The notes beneath the pieces are model-generated. The model was not told where the DNA came from. It was given only the letters and a program-made list of their open reading frames with translations, and did no database searches. Positions 27,802-42,178 of a DNA stretch of 64,000 nucleotides are shown piece by piece. Each line of letters opens with the position of its first letter. Positions within the stretch are counted from its first letter, which is position 1. The position numbers and the translations under genes were made by a program. Source of the DNA: Leptoclinus maculatus (lineage: Eukaryota > Chordata > Actinopteri > Perciformes > Stichaeidae); NCBI GenBank assembly GCA_032191485.1, contig JAVDOI010000001.1, forward strand, positions 35,693,885 to 35,757,884, in the 5' to 3' direction.

Positions 27802-30800
27802 TACGCTCTATATTATGCATGAAAACAAAAACCTTGTCCTCCTTCAAAGAGCGTATCCCGGCCTCTAGCTCCTGTAGAATCTTGTCTTGTTCACACAATC
27901 GACTTAATTTCACCTGAATTGAAAAACACATTGAAAAAATAAGAATGTAGGAAAACAAAGGATAAAATCACATTTACAGCTATAATGGGACATGAAAACA
28001 GGAGAGGGATAAAACAGCGACTGGGCTGATGAGATACAGTATCTGTTTACAACAGAGGTCAGCTGCTCATTTCTAGTCTTGTTCAACTATATTCTAACAA
28101 CGCAGACGGCAGCAGACGAATTGATCGTCTGCTGCCGTCTCTGCTGTCTGTAAATATGTCAATAAGGCTCGTCTATGTGAAAAAGCCCCGAGGAATTCCT
28201 CTCATCAGCGCAGTGAGAAATATCAAAAGGCTCTATACTGTCTAGTTTGGGGGTGAGATCTGGTATTACCCATTATAAGTAATCATAATCAAAAATCCAT
28301 ATTTCAAATTCACTTTTGGAGAAAACCGTGTTTATTGAGAGTGACAGATTTGTTTTCCCAGAAATGGGTTATGTGTTTATGAAAACAACATACGACTGCC
28401 TAGTTCACAGTCTTCCTCACATAGTGAATTCTTTTCTCAGATCTATTTATCATTCTGTTCAATTAATAATTAAGCTGTTTTTATTTTGCTGCTGTATATT
28501 GTTGTTTTTAATTGCATGAAATATTCATTGTTCAGACAATTTACTGGCAATTTCTTATAAATTGTTAAAGTGGAACAATGCTAATGATGAAAAGCCAGGA
28601 CATCCATCTTATTTACCTCTATTCAGCAGAAAACAAAGAATGAGAAAAGCAGGGTCAGGCAAATCAAACTGAAAAATTTAACAGCTCAACATCTAAAACT
28701 CCCATTACATATTTTTCCCTTTAAATTGCGAGGAGGAAAATAAAAGCTGTGGTCGATACTCTCAGGCCCTCACTGTGCAGTGTGGATGGGTGTCCCCACA
28801 GTGTTGCAATGTACATACGTTCCCTTCCCTCCGCAGCCTCTGTTTACCACAACTTAAGAACACACACATACACAAACCACACTGAAACACACAGTAAAGT
28901 CAGACTAAAGTCAGCTGCTTCTCTGTAGTGGATTGTAAGAAGTCAGAAATGGAGATCTTAAGGAAAAGGAAGAGACGGATAAACAGGGTACTTATCATAC
29001 GGTTTCTTTAAAACCTGAGAACATAATGATTCACTTACATCAGCATCACTTTCTGCTATTTTCACAGGCCTTGATGGTCTTTCTGTTTTCAAACTCTCAC
29101 GTCCAGTAACCTGAAATTTCACAAATACAATGAAATGTTTAATTTCAGTTGTCGAATAGCAAATTTGAATACCTTTACTTTAATACTTCCAGTGAACAGA
29201 TAACAACAGAAAAACCACGCTGGATGGATCTAAAGTGGATAAAACGATGAAAAAAAAAAAAACAAGCATGAGGTGATGTAACAAAACTTAGTGCAGCAGT
29301 GCAAAAACATTTATGCAGAGAGAGTTTCTGCATCTTTGTGTTCGGAGAAACCCTAGAAACCCCAAAGCTGCTCTTTTTTTATAGTTCCAGGTCCTTTATT
29401 TATGATAATTTTTTGATTCAGAAAAATATTGGTTTACATTGGAAAGATTTATGGTTGAAGTAAAATTTGATTTCATTATTTCTACTTCAAAAAGCTATGT
29501 GTGTAACTGTGGGGCCCCTAGTTTCACAACAGTGTGGTAAGGCAGTATGTAGATGCTAGCGCAGAGATCAGTCACAGTGTGGGCAAAGCAGCCTGTGAAA
29601 AACAATCAGCTACATGTGTGTTACTGCATCAGCCATGGCATTACGGATATCATGGACCTCATCACAGTTTAACATAAATCTGTAAATTTGTAAAATCTGT
29701 ACATTTCAGTTCACCAGTGAGATCCATCTCCTTCCAGGCAAACAAATCATAACTGCCTGCAGCTTCGAGAGAATCCCCATCATCTTAACAAGAGTGTACA
29801 GCTGTGCTAGCGGCTCTGCCAGGCTGTGCTTCGGCACAGTGGTACTTTAAATGAAATGCTAACATCATCACGATAACATGCTTACAATGACAACTCTAAC
29901 ATGTTGATGTTAGAGTTGGTATTATGTTTACTTTGTTCACCATCTTAGTTTGGCAGGTATTGAACCAAAATATTGGACGAATCAGAACTTTGACCTGATG
30001 ACAGCGCTAGATGTAGACTCACCAAAGTGATTATATATATATATATATATATTTTTTTTTTTACTGAGGGTGGCATTATTGTATGCACCAAATTCCATGT
30101 CAATCCACCCTGTACTTGGTAAGATATTTCAGTCTGGACCAAGGTGGTGGACCAACCAAAAGACTGACAATGGTATGCTTAGAGCCGTGCCACTAGTGTG
30201 ACTAAAATAAGGAAATGTGTCACTTATGATGCTAAATTAGTATTATGCTTCTTCTTAGTTGTCCAATATATTTCCATATGCATAAAAAGTGAAGCACATG
30301 TTGACTTACTTTATCATTTCAAGACCTGTATATTCCTGTTGTATCCCTATGGCCATATCTGGATGGGTTTAGAGACTTTACAGTGATTTTTAAATACTTA
30401 TTTTAGGTAATGTATAACATAACTATTATAAAATAATCTTACAGGACCACTTTCTGTTATCAGTTCTATTGTAGTTAAAAGTGACTTTATAATATTTCTT
30501 ATTTGCCATCAGTTGAATAACATAAGGACTGTCAGTCTGTGAGCCCTATCCAGAGATTCTCCAGATAACGGGGCAGAGATTTGTCTTCCAGTTATCTGTC
30601 TCAGTTAGTAATGCATGAAGCTGAAATGTGTGGGTGGAATATTCATAACACACCCACATCAGGATCACCACACCCAGCACAGCGGTATGGACCAGTGCGA
30701 ATGGGAGTCTCAGTTTAAGGGGCATTCCACCTATTTTACATGTCAGAGAAGTCACACGGAGTACTTCGTTTGCCTGTGAGAACAGTTTTATAATGTTTTC

Positions 30801-33800
30801 TGTGGTTTTTGAGGCCGATGGGAAAAGTGATGACCGGGATATCTTAGCTTGGGCTTGGAGACTGCAACTTTTTAAAAGAAAAACCTGCGTTACATTCTCA
30901 TTCTCACACATTAAGTTTAAAGAATAGGTCAAACGAAAAACACTAACAAATTGATAGCCAACTATTAAAACTGTTCAATTTTGACCACTTTTCTGTAATC
31001 TGTCTTTTGCAAGTTCGCCAAGTTGTGTGTTAATGCAATACTACGTTTCTGTAGTACTCTCTCAAGTCCATGGTGAACACACACACACACACCGCTGCAC
31101 GTTGTTGTCTGTTTACGCCAGTTACCACAATGAAACTAGAGGCCCTAAAATACAAGTTGTCACATTGTCAGTGTATTTGTTACAGAGCACCATTGGGTCA
31201 TCTCTTATACTCCAACAAGCAAAAACAATAGCAAACTGAAGATATCAAACAGACATCCAATACATTCACAAATGCTTAAGTGCATGCAAGGAAGCCATTT
31301 GACATAACAACTTCCTTCGCATCCTCTCAAATCTCAAAGCAGTGTTGGAGTATCACACAGTGAATGATTGGATAGGAATCCATGCCCATAATCCTGCAGA
31401 ACTTCAAGGGATGAATCGCATTCCTTCTGAAAAGCAGTGGAATGGTCTGTTTCACTTTGTATGCACACCGTCCTTACATTCCAACAGTACCCAAAACTCT
31501 GTGGAGTGGAGTTTTCAAACACATTGTGTACCGATACGATCATCGGGTCAATACTTTGGATCTGTTTTGAAACAGGAAATGGAAGAGGAGTCACAGGACG
31601 TACTGTACATCATTAGATGACCTCCCTCCTTTCCAAAACACAACCCAGATTTATCATTAATGCACTGTGGTGTTTAAACATACAAATTAATAGTATCGAA
31701 GCTTTGCACAGGTGTAAATGGAATGTATGCCAATAGCTAGCTAAATGAGACAGATTGCTTAAATACAACAGTAATAGGCCTTTGCAATGAGACAATGTGT
31801 AACCCTGACACAGGAATTGGATTTCACACGACTCGAACATTTTAGAAATTCAGCCATGTGCTTAAAAACCTCAATCCCCATTATGATAAGCTTAACATCA
31901 ACATGTTTTTGGATGAGATAACTACATCACCCCGCTGCATCTGAACAAAAAAAAAGCTCTGCTCCTGGCCAGAGGAGGAGACGCTGCTGCCGGGCGCAGA
32001 GCTTTCCTCCTCCTGCCCGGAGCTTCCGACTGCAGGTCGAAGGCAGCAGCGACCAGCCTACCGCAGACAGACCCAGATTCAGCTTTGGATCTTACGCAGA
32101 TTATAAAGAGGCATCTGTATTAAACTGAGACCGTTTCATAACCAGTTTATTGTTCCTCACAGTAACTTTAAGCCCCAGTTCCACCGAAAGCCGGACCTAC
32201 TATGGATGTCCCCGGAGACACTACGGATCAGATCCGGGGTCATCCGGGGACATCCGGCTTTCGGTGGAACTGGGGCTTTAAGTAAGACGCCAAACATTGC
32301 TATCCCTTTATGTCAGACACATTGGACTATTTGTTGGATTCACCAGATTGTTATTGAAAAAATATCTTTTCATCCTTGAATGGATAATTTACACAATAAG
32401 AAGACAATGAAAATACATGTTAATTCCATCATAAGGAGACAGTAGAACAATCAGCTTAGAACAGAGGAAAGACAGAAAAAAAGGGGAAACAGGGAGGCAG
32501 ATGGTAGAGGCAGCAGCAGGAGAACAAGATTGCAAAGAAGGGAGATGGAGAAGAGGATGAAAAGGATAAAGTGGCATTTACTTTGTTGGGGCCCACCTTC
32601 AGATCTAGATACTCCAGGTCCTTCTTCAGTTGTATGTAAGTATCATCAGCCTTTAAATGAGCAGTGGAGAGATAAATCATTTGAAATGAAACTACAAAGG
32701 AGAATGGGTGACCAGATGACTCCTAAGGCCTTCGTTTGCTGTTCAGGCTTTGCTAACAGATCATTAATTTACTCGTCATAAATTAGAATTTACTTTCCTA
32801 CCTCTATATTTTCATGTATAGTTAGTAAAGCCAAACTGTAATTAAGTAATGGTGTAATTTTTGGACCGGTTTAATGCCTCATGTTTGACCTCGTACACAA
32901 CTGAGCCACACAGGTCTTGAGCATGACATGTGGTAAAACCGAGTGTTTACAGTTCTTCATACGCATGGAGGATGGTCCAGAGAATGGTTGGATGTTAGAA
33001 ACTGGGTGGAGTTGTCATTACTGAGCGCCGTTGCAGCTTCCCTGTGGTCTGCTAGTCTCACAGTAATGTTTGTCAACAGGCTCATAAGGGAGACTGGGGC
33101 CTGATGGCTGCCTCAGAATGAGATTTATCAGAGCACAGACACGTAGCTACAAATGTTGTGGCTGCGCAAACTTATACATCTGTCATACAAAGGAAAGTAT
33201 GAAATGCAGGCACAGTTGACAAGCAATATGCTTCAAATAAGGCATATTTCTTTTTACAAATAGTATAACACAAGCCTCTGAAAGCTTTTTAAAGTTTTGA
33301 ACGAGGTGGATGGGTGACAACAACTATATAGACACTAATGTAGAGTTAAAGGGCAATCTGGACAGTCTGAGGTGCAACGCAGCCCATGCCAAAGTGGTTG
33401 AATGAACAAGACAACCAAGCAACACCAACAGACCAGACCGCACAGTCTTGTGAATGACATGGAGATAATGTATGGGATTGGCTGGGGGGGGGGGAGTAGG
33501 ACCTCAATGCACTGGCAGGGGTTGCAGTGTGTTGCAGAGGAGGTTAGGGAAGTACAATAGCCCCTGACCTGCATGCTGGGGCCTAGAAGGCCGTTGTGCT
33601 GGTGGTGCTGCAGGTGAGCGAACGCATCGCTGGGGCTATGCACACCAGCCATCTTAGCCTGGTGCCTTCGAAGCTGAATGAGGAGCAGAGTCAGCTCCTC
33701 TGGCTGTAGTCAAGCCCGGGTTTATGGGCCGGAGGCCAGTGAAAGTACAGAGGGATGAGAGAAAATGAGAACCATCTGTGCAGTACAGTGGCTGAGCTGC

Positions 33801-36800
33801 AGTAGCTGAGATCGGGAGAATGATTTATTGTGCTATCAGGGATTGTCTGAAGATAAGAGTTATCAGAACACTAGAACAAATATTGTATGGCATAACATTT
33901 AAAGCAGCTTTACAGGGGTTCACAAAGTCAGTCAGCTCCAGATTTTACATCTTGATACTGTCCCCGAGATGAATATTACGAATCAAATGTTGGAGTGAGT
34001 TATTCCTGTTCATACCTGGATTGGCTGTTCTAGACTAACGGGCTGGAAGACCAAGTTGACACATAATGACAGATATCTTCAATAATTAACCCAGTTATGT
34101 TGCGAATGTAATTAAGAGGATTCGTACCGTTTTGCCATGTAAGCTGGGTGCACTGACAGTGTGTGTGATGTAGCCCATGGCTGGCATGGACCTTATTTGG
34201 GAAGCCTGCGGACAAACAAAATGCAACTTGTTATTACAGATCTTATAGAGATCAAATCAAACAGAATGTCTAATTCATTAAGTGATCTTCAGTATGTGAG
34301 TGTTGAAAGTGAAAGATAAATCACTTTATCACACCGAGTTAAACCATTGCCTCCAAGTCTGCAAACAAATGTGACTACACAGCAGATTTATTTCTTCATC
34401 TATCCTTTTCTCCCTTTCATCACCCGTACTCTTCTTCTAAACAAGGTGTGCCCTGAGTTTCAGACGCTACAGGGCTTGGGAAATTTGACGTTTTTGCTTA
34501 ACACACAGAATTAGTGAAAACCAGGCCCACCACAGAACCTTAAAAGGACACAAACAACAAGAGATTTAATTAACTACACATAAATTATACGAAACCTGTT
34601 TTCTTAAAATAACATTTGTTTGCTACCAGCAAGAGAAGCACTGTAAGCCGTTCCCTTTGAGATTCCCATGCCACAAATTTTTTTGCTGTATAATAGGTTT
34701 TTTATTCAAATGCGAGATCAGAAGAAAGAGACCGCTGCTGATGTTTGAGATACAGTAGAGATGTTTATAGGGTGCTGAGGAGCCCTGGGCAAATTGGATT
34801 AGCTACTAATAAAACATACTTCTTAATGATATTCCACAGAGGTATACAGATCGCTATTACTTAAGCGCACTCCAGCCAGAGAGCACGATCAGCCTCAAAG
34901 AAGCTGGATGCACCAAAACTAAAGTTCATTGCAGACTAAATTTAGTTCCCATACACATCGCTCCCTTGGATCGTGTGGCTCCCTTTGTTAAAAATGAATC
35001 TTTCTCTGAAGATCTTTCCGTAATTGTGCGTCACTTGTGTTTCATGGTTATAATTAGTGTCCTGACACTCGTGTGAATGATGGAGGAACCACAGCATCTG
35101 TGACACTTTGTTTACGTGTGCGAGGCCAAACGGGTTGGTTGTGAGGCCTGTGTGTGTTGGCAAATGTGGTGATGGTTTGGAGGGAGATCTTTTCACATGT
35201 GGAGGGTGTGGTGGGAAGACAGCGCAGGGTGTGGATGACAGGACGGCCCCCTCGCTCCGTCTCCTGCGGCTGGTGGCGGTGCTGTCTGAGCGCTGCGACG
35301 GTTTGGGGAACGGCGGAGTGGCGAGCTTTTGCTCACACACACACTCACACCACCTGTGGGCCTGGGTGTGGACTGTGTGAATCTGCAAATGATTCACATG
35401 AGCATCAAAGTGTGTGTGCGCTGAGAAGTCGGAGCCTTCTCATGCTCCTCATGCTAATCTTCCCATGGTGTCTCTGTGAGCTTAAATCCTTCAATCGATA
35501 CCTCACATCCAACTTTTCAAACCTACCGTGAGAAGGAGACCTTTGTCATTTGGCCCACTACATGTGAATCATCAAATTCTGCTTCAGTCCCATACCAATG
35601 ACAGAGTACTGACATTTACTGTGTGCCGTTATTACAGTGTTAAAGCACATTCAACAAGGGTGGAACTTCCATCCATTTCCCAAACCCATTCATCCTGTAC
35701 AGGGTACACCCTGGACTAGCGACCATTCTACGGGGTGGGATTTCAGTAAAATTATATTTACAAGTGTTTTATTGTTAACTGAATCATATGAAGTAAACAA
35801 CTCTGACCAAGTGTGTTAGATAGCAGAGTGATACCGTGATACCACATCGGGAACAAACCTCCTGGTTGGTGCCCCGTGTGAATCACACCGCTCCCCTTTG
35901 GAGTGTGAGGTCATCCAAGACAAACTGAAGAGATGTGTTACAGCGAGGGCTGCAACTAACAATGAATTTCATTGGCAATTAACCAATTAATAATTGTATC
36001 TCTAGAATGTCAGAAACAATTGAAAATTCCCAACACAACTTCCCAGAGCCAAACATGACATCTTCACGTTGTTTGTTTTGTTGGGCCAACAGTCCAAAAC
36101 TCTGCGTCAGTTTATAGAGATATAAAAAAAGAAAAGCAGCAAATCCTCACTAAGGGAGAATCTTAAACCAGACTGATGCTTTTGCTTGAAAACTGACATT
36201 TAATCAATTATGAAAATGGTTGTTGTTTAATTTTCTGTTGAGTTACTGAGCAACCAGGACATGGTTATGTGTTCTATGGCATGGAGACATGAGCTATGTT
36301 AGCATGCGGCTACATGGACAATACTTTGTTTGGTTTTGGTCTTTTCATGGTATTTGTTGATATTGATAACAATATAAAATAAGACCACCATTACCCTCTA
36401 TCGTTCTCTTAAAAATGGCTTAAGATCAAGTTAATCAGTACACAAATATTAGCATGTTTTGAGAGTAATGCTGACTTATTGATCTACATGGATAACTTAT
36501 TTCTAGAATTGCTGAACGTTTTCTAACCTAGGCTATAGTAGACAATAAAAAAACACCAGAGGGATTAATACAACATTATTCATTAATTCTTCTTTCTTTG
36601 TGTATTTAAGACATTATGCTGTATGTGAGCACTTTAAATCAGAGTATTAAGAACTAAATGTAATCCTCTTATATTACAATAAAAAAAGTAATTTGTAGAT
36701 TTCTAAGAGGCAACTAAGAAGTTTGCCTAGAGTAATGAAAATGCCAGAGATGCCTCTCCTCTCTAAGTAGGCGTCCTACCTGAGAAAGATGGGCACAAAT

Positions 36801-39028
36801 ATGGCCGGGGGAGCTGGATCTTGTGCTGTCTCCAGGTGCCACTTCATCCAGGGGCCTGACTGTGCGTCTGTTTGAAGGAGTGTGTGGCCGGCGAGGGGAC
36901 AAGGGTTTGAAGGAGGAGGGGACTGACGGTGGGACTTCACATGGGGACGGGGGGACAGAGATGGATCGTGGCATCTCCACAGTAACTCTAAAAGATGAGG
37001 AGTCTGTGAAGTTGGGGCCGGTGTAGATAGGAGCGGTGGGGCTGCCGTGACGGAACTGCTGCCGCTGCTGCCACTCGTACAGCTGCCACACCATTCCCTC
37101 CTTGGTGGCCATGCGCTCGTCAGTGGACATGCGGAAGTGGCTGAGCCGGTCATGGGCATACTTGTAGTCACTAGGCAACTTGCATGTTGCTGGAGGAGAT
37201 GCGCTGCCAGACGGGAGACGGGGAGACTTTGGCAACGACTGATAGCTGGCATCCGCTGTGCTGGCTTTGGGCTTTAATGGAGGAGTCCGCCGAGGGAGGT
37301 TGTACTCAGCAGAGGGAGCACTGAGAGAGAAAGCACATGGATGTCTTTTACTTTTATAAAAACGATTTCATATTACCTGCCCACAATGAGAATGCTTTCT
37401 CTACTTAAAAAAAAGAGCAATTCAAACATAGTCCTCATACTAGCCACTAGAGGGAGCCATTTACTCTAGGTTATTCATCATCATCGTTCATGCTGCTGTG
37501 AAAGATTCAAACTGACCTCTTTGGTGGGTCCCCTTTTTGAACCTTGACCCAGTGCTCCACCTGTGCCAGTGTATTCTTCCTCTGCACATGTTTCTCAGTG
37601 TCTACGAGTGAAACAAAGCCCCTCTGATAGATGAGATGTCCATTTTGTTCTGGTGGCAGAGCCACTTGGATTACAGTTTGCTGTCCGTTCTTGTGGGTGG
37701 CATCATCAACAGAGTCTGGAGAGAGGCTCTCTCCTCTTTCCTCTGCTGCTGACGGGCTGGGTTTCCCTTGGATCTCTAGTCCATACCTCACCTCGTCTCT
37801 ATGAGCCAGTTGGATAGCATTATCCGGAGGTTCCTCTATGTCTGTCCTGCGAAGGCTTTCTGATTGAGATGAGTTCTGGTTGATGTGGACATGGTTGGTC
37901 TGTGGGACAGCCTGCTGCACAGCCTTCTTTGGATTCTCCACCTCTCTAAAAAAAGTGAGACATGATGGTGATGAACAGTTGCCTACACTCCTTCAGCTAT
38001 TTAACCTTCATCTAATTCCTCCTCTTCACTTTATATTATGATAAAGCGCAGCACTGTTATTGAAACCAGAGATTTAAATGACATTAAGCAGTGGATACTG
38101 CACACAATGGACACTCAAGTTAACCTCATGTGACCCTAAAGGTCATTTCTTAATCCATTTGCAGAGACACTTGAACATACGGTCAGATTCATTGGCGAGT
38201 TTCTCTCAGAAAGGATTAGAGACCATAGCTAGTTATTCAATAACTTTTCATCCGTACTTGTTAATCATTTTCAATAGATAGGAATGAAGGCGAGTAGAGC
38301 TGTCCCTGGTCAATACGTGCAGAGAGAATCCACAGGGCACTTTGTCTTCATGAAATAGCTTGGGCTAGTGTGTCACTCTTTTTAATGTGTTCAAATAAAA
38401 GGACTTGTAATTCATTTGGTTTCTCATTTAAATTGATGAATCACTTTGAAACTTCATTTTCAAACAGGTATTGATCGTTTTGCAAACTGCTTCCGCTTTA
38501 GGGTGGCTAATTTCAGCAGAAATAATTCCTAAGCGATTAAATATGAATAGCAGTAAAAGGTGTATTCAAGCTGGTTAAGATACGTGTTCTCACGGTAGAT
38601 GCAGTGAAGGGATCACCTCACACAGAAACAAATACTGTTTGCATTAATTATTACTTCATTAGTTTATTATTACTAACCATTTCATATCATTAATGTTTCA
38701 TTGCAAGGGAACACACTAAGACCGCTATGTAGGAACGTTGAGCGCTTTCTAAATATAAAACTTGGGGACTTTGGGGTACTGACTTACATTGGCCTCTAGA
38801 TGGCGATATTGCACAGTCATTCAACGCAAGCAGTGCATCCAGCCAATCCAAGATGTCTAAATGCAGATTACGCAGTGAGAGTATCAGTCTGTATTGCAGA
38901 CTATTTGCTGCAAGTGAATATTTTCAACAACAAAGAAAAGCACACAAATCTGTTTTATATAATGTGATTACTGCTGTAAAAAGCTGGAAATGGGCTGCAA
39001 TAAGCCTCATCTATATCAGACCCAGATG

Positions 39029-39088
<60 letters not shown>

Positions 39089-42000
39089 CAACTGCAGACC
39101 CAGAGTAGACGGAAAGGGCTGGACCTGCTGTGGAAGACAACTCATACTTTTGAAATAACGGACATGAAGGCAAGCAAAAAGAAGCAAATTTCATCCAGAT
39201 TTTCCTTCATGATATCACTCAAGACATACCTAGTTCACTGACACTGCTGTACTTAAGGGAAGGAGAGTTATTGGTACTAGTAGAAGCCCAGCCAATGTGG
39301 GTAATGAATCCTACTCTGTAGAGCGAGACCAACCTCTTTATAGTGTGACTCTGCTGCATCAGCGCAGCCTGGTTCATGGCCCGGATCCAGCCATTCATGT
39401 CCTCCTGTGTGTCCGCACTGAAGAAATATGTCCGCATCCCGCAGTGTTCTGCCTGTGAGCCAATCACAGAGTTCTTATTGTAAATGTAGGAGCGCATTCC
39501 TGTATGGCTCGCCTATCAAAGAGGGGGAGAGAGAGAGGATGGATATGAGAACTTTATGCTGAAGACAAGAAAAAGCACTTTGCTTTGAGACTGGCAGCTG
39601 TCATCTCAGTGAGGACAAAGTTTACTGCAACATTTCACTGAAAAAGGGAGGGATCAAAGCGCTGCAGCAGAAACAGTGTCAACATTGTGCTGTTTCTGAA
39701 GAAAAAAAAGCATAACTCAGGTTCATTTTTGCAACTGTTTTTATAAAAAGCTTCAGCAACAATCTCTTGAGCGCACAGAAATTAGACAGCAACTGCAGCA
39801 AAACGACAGGCAATTGTGGCCATCTATCATCTCTTAAGGCAGGATACACATTAACACACATCATAAACATTAGCTTACCTTTTGCAATTTCTATGCGGTG
39901 GTGTAAATCTGTAAAATGTGGCGCCATACTGTACCATCAAGCTACTAGGACACACTACACCGAACCCAATTCTGATGCAGACAACCAGCTGTACCGCAGA
40001 ACAGGATCATTCAGACCCTTGTTGCACAGTCTCGTAGCTATTTAGTATTTTTCTCCTATTTTTTTAAACCCTAAATGCAAATGTTCTGTTACTTCACAAA
40101 TCATACAGATTAACTTCTAATGTTATAAATAAATTGTACTGATCTACTCAATATATAGTAAAAGAGTGCAAAGGAGTAGTTAGTAATGTGTGATTATATT
40201 GTATACCTCCATAATCAATGTGTTTGTGTAAGATGCTAGTTCTTTCTCATTAATTGTAACTTCACCATAACAAAATACATGAATAGCTGCCAACAATACC
40301 ACCAGAGCACAACACAAGGCTGATCTGCATGATGTACATCGTGGGAAGACTGTGATCTTCAGTGAGTCCAATACCATAACATGCTAAATAAACGGCAATA
40401 TCTGCAAAAAATACTTTCAAAGTGACAGAAAAAGCGTCCTGGTAATTATAAAGATACAATCCTGAAGACTGTAAAGTGAATGCATCATTCTTATTAAAAA
40501 TCCTTAACCTATAGGCAACACGTGAGCAGCCAAAGGGTCCTGCTTCAAAACGGATGTAGAAAAACAAGTTTACAGTTTACATTGTATCAACGTACGATTA
40601 TATATTATATTTATATATACATGTATATATATTTTATACATTAATGTATGTACAGCAGGGGGCAAATTGCTGATGGCAACAAACATCCAAAGGAATGCAA
40701 TGAAACCAGAGAGTAAGGGGAAATCCACCACTCCAATGACGATGAGGATGTGTGATACATGATATGCATCTTGACAAGACAAATACCAGAGTCACTGGGA
40801 ATATATACGAGTAACCGGGGCAATGTTAGTGCTTATAATGAAATGGTGACTTTGAGGTAGCAGCGCTCACTCGCTCTCTTTGACTTGTGTACAACCATTT
40901 TAGGTGAAAAGTGTACATACTGGAGCCTTGTCATTGTCGAAGAATTACACTGAATGTGATGACAATTTGAAAACAAATGTCTCACTGTCCAAATACAAAT
41001 ACTAAATAAACAAAAATTCTGTTTTTCAATTTCATTCCTCATAATATTCAAAGTCGTTTAATAAAACGATGTGCTCTGGCATCGTCCATAGATGACTGTA
41101 GTCATGTCTGTGTACATGAAGAGACTTTGCAGCTGCTGGTATGATATGAAAGAAAAGGAGCTGAGGATGGCGGTCCACTGATGAGGCTAAAGTGAAATCA
41201 AATACCTATTCATGCAAGACAGGAAGCCAGTGTGATTGAGGAACGACCGCCCGCAGAGAACAGTACTCACTCCGCCCGCACACACACACACCCGAGTCAC
41301 AATGGGAGGCAATTGACCAACAGGGAATGAGAGAAACACAGTGAGATGAGCAAAAATAAGAGAACAACAGAAAACAACAGGAAGTTGCTGACTCAATAAG
41401 AAAGAGCAGAAATGTCTCCAGCTGTGGTCGTGTGGCATCATCACAGAAGCAAGAATGAGTAACAGTAGCAACATTGAAAAGGGTTTTGACCTTTTACAGT
41501 ATTGTGGCCTCACTGCTTCAGGGAAAATTAAAAAAAAACTGTAAAAATACTCCAGAGAAGTACTGTACTGCCTTACACAACCTGCTTTCTTATATTTGAT
41601 ATTCAACTGCCAGTCAAATTGATTTCAGAATGATTTGTGTCACCATCTCATTATTTCATAAGACTGCAGTCTGTCAGTAGCTCCGACAGTCTGAAGCGTC
41701 CCATTGTTGAACACCACCAGACATCTACTGAGGTGCTGTCATGCTTACTTAGCAGTAATGGAAAATTTCTGAAGCCCCTCAGATACAAGTAATGAAATCT
41801 CTTACTCTTTAATGCATGATGGCTCAGAGAGAGCTGGGGGGTAATAGAGATCCCTTAAACACAGGGTGGTACAGCAGAGCCAAGGCTCATTGCACCTAAC
41901 CTTCAATATACTCCCCAGCAAGTGGTGGGAGGAGACGATGAATGGCCTTCATGCATAATTAATAGTTCCAGCAGCACAATTATCATACAAATTCCATTGT

Positions 42001-42117
42001 ATGTAATGTGATATTTAAAACACAGGAGACGCATACCACACATGCACACACATTCATACTCACACAGATATGCACACACACACACACGCACACGCACGCA
42101 CACGCACACGCACACGC

Positions 42118-42178
<61 letters not shown>

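Larger units (their letters stand above)
29111..32596 (-). other. plekha7: plekha7 intron with repeat and GC-rich block
   Basis: 3.5-kb intron containing the fish repeat at 29.8-30.2 kb, a GC-rich block at 31.96-32.10 kb and the palindromic element at 32.17-32.28 kb. No exon recognised. Confidence 0.75.

Noticed and set aside
30546..30932. 128-codon minus-strand frame in a plekha7 intron
   Set aside because: No phase-matched splice sites or homology to plekha7 at that position in the protein.
34942..35397. Full 151-codon minus-strand frame
   Set aside because: Only the GC-rich part (35116-35331) looks coding. The rest is AT-rich intron with no splice support.
36823..37277. Plus-strand and alternate minus-strand frames over plekha7
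   Set aside because: Shadows of the 541-bp plekha7 exon, which has conserved protein sequence and both splice sites in one frame only.
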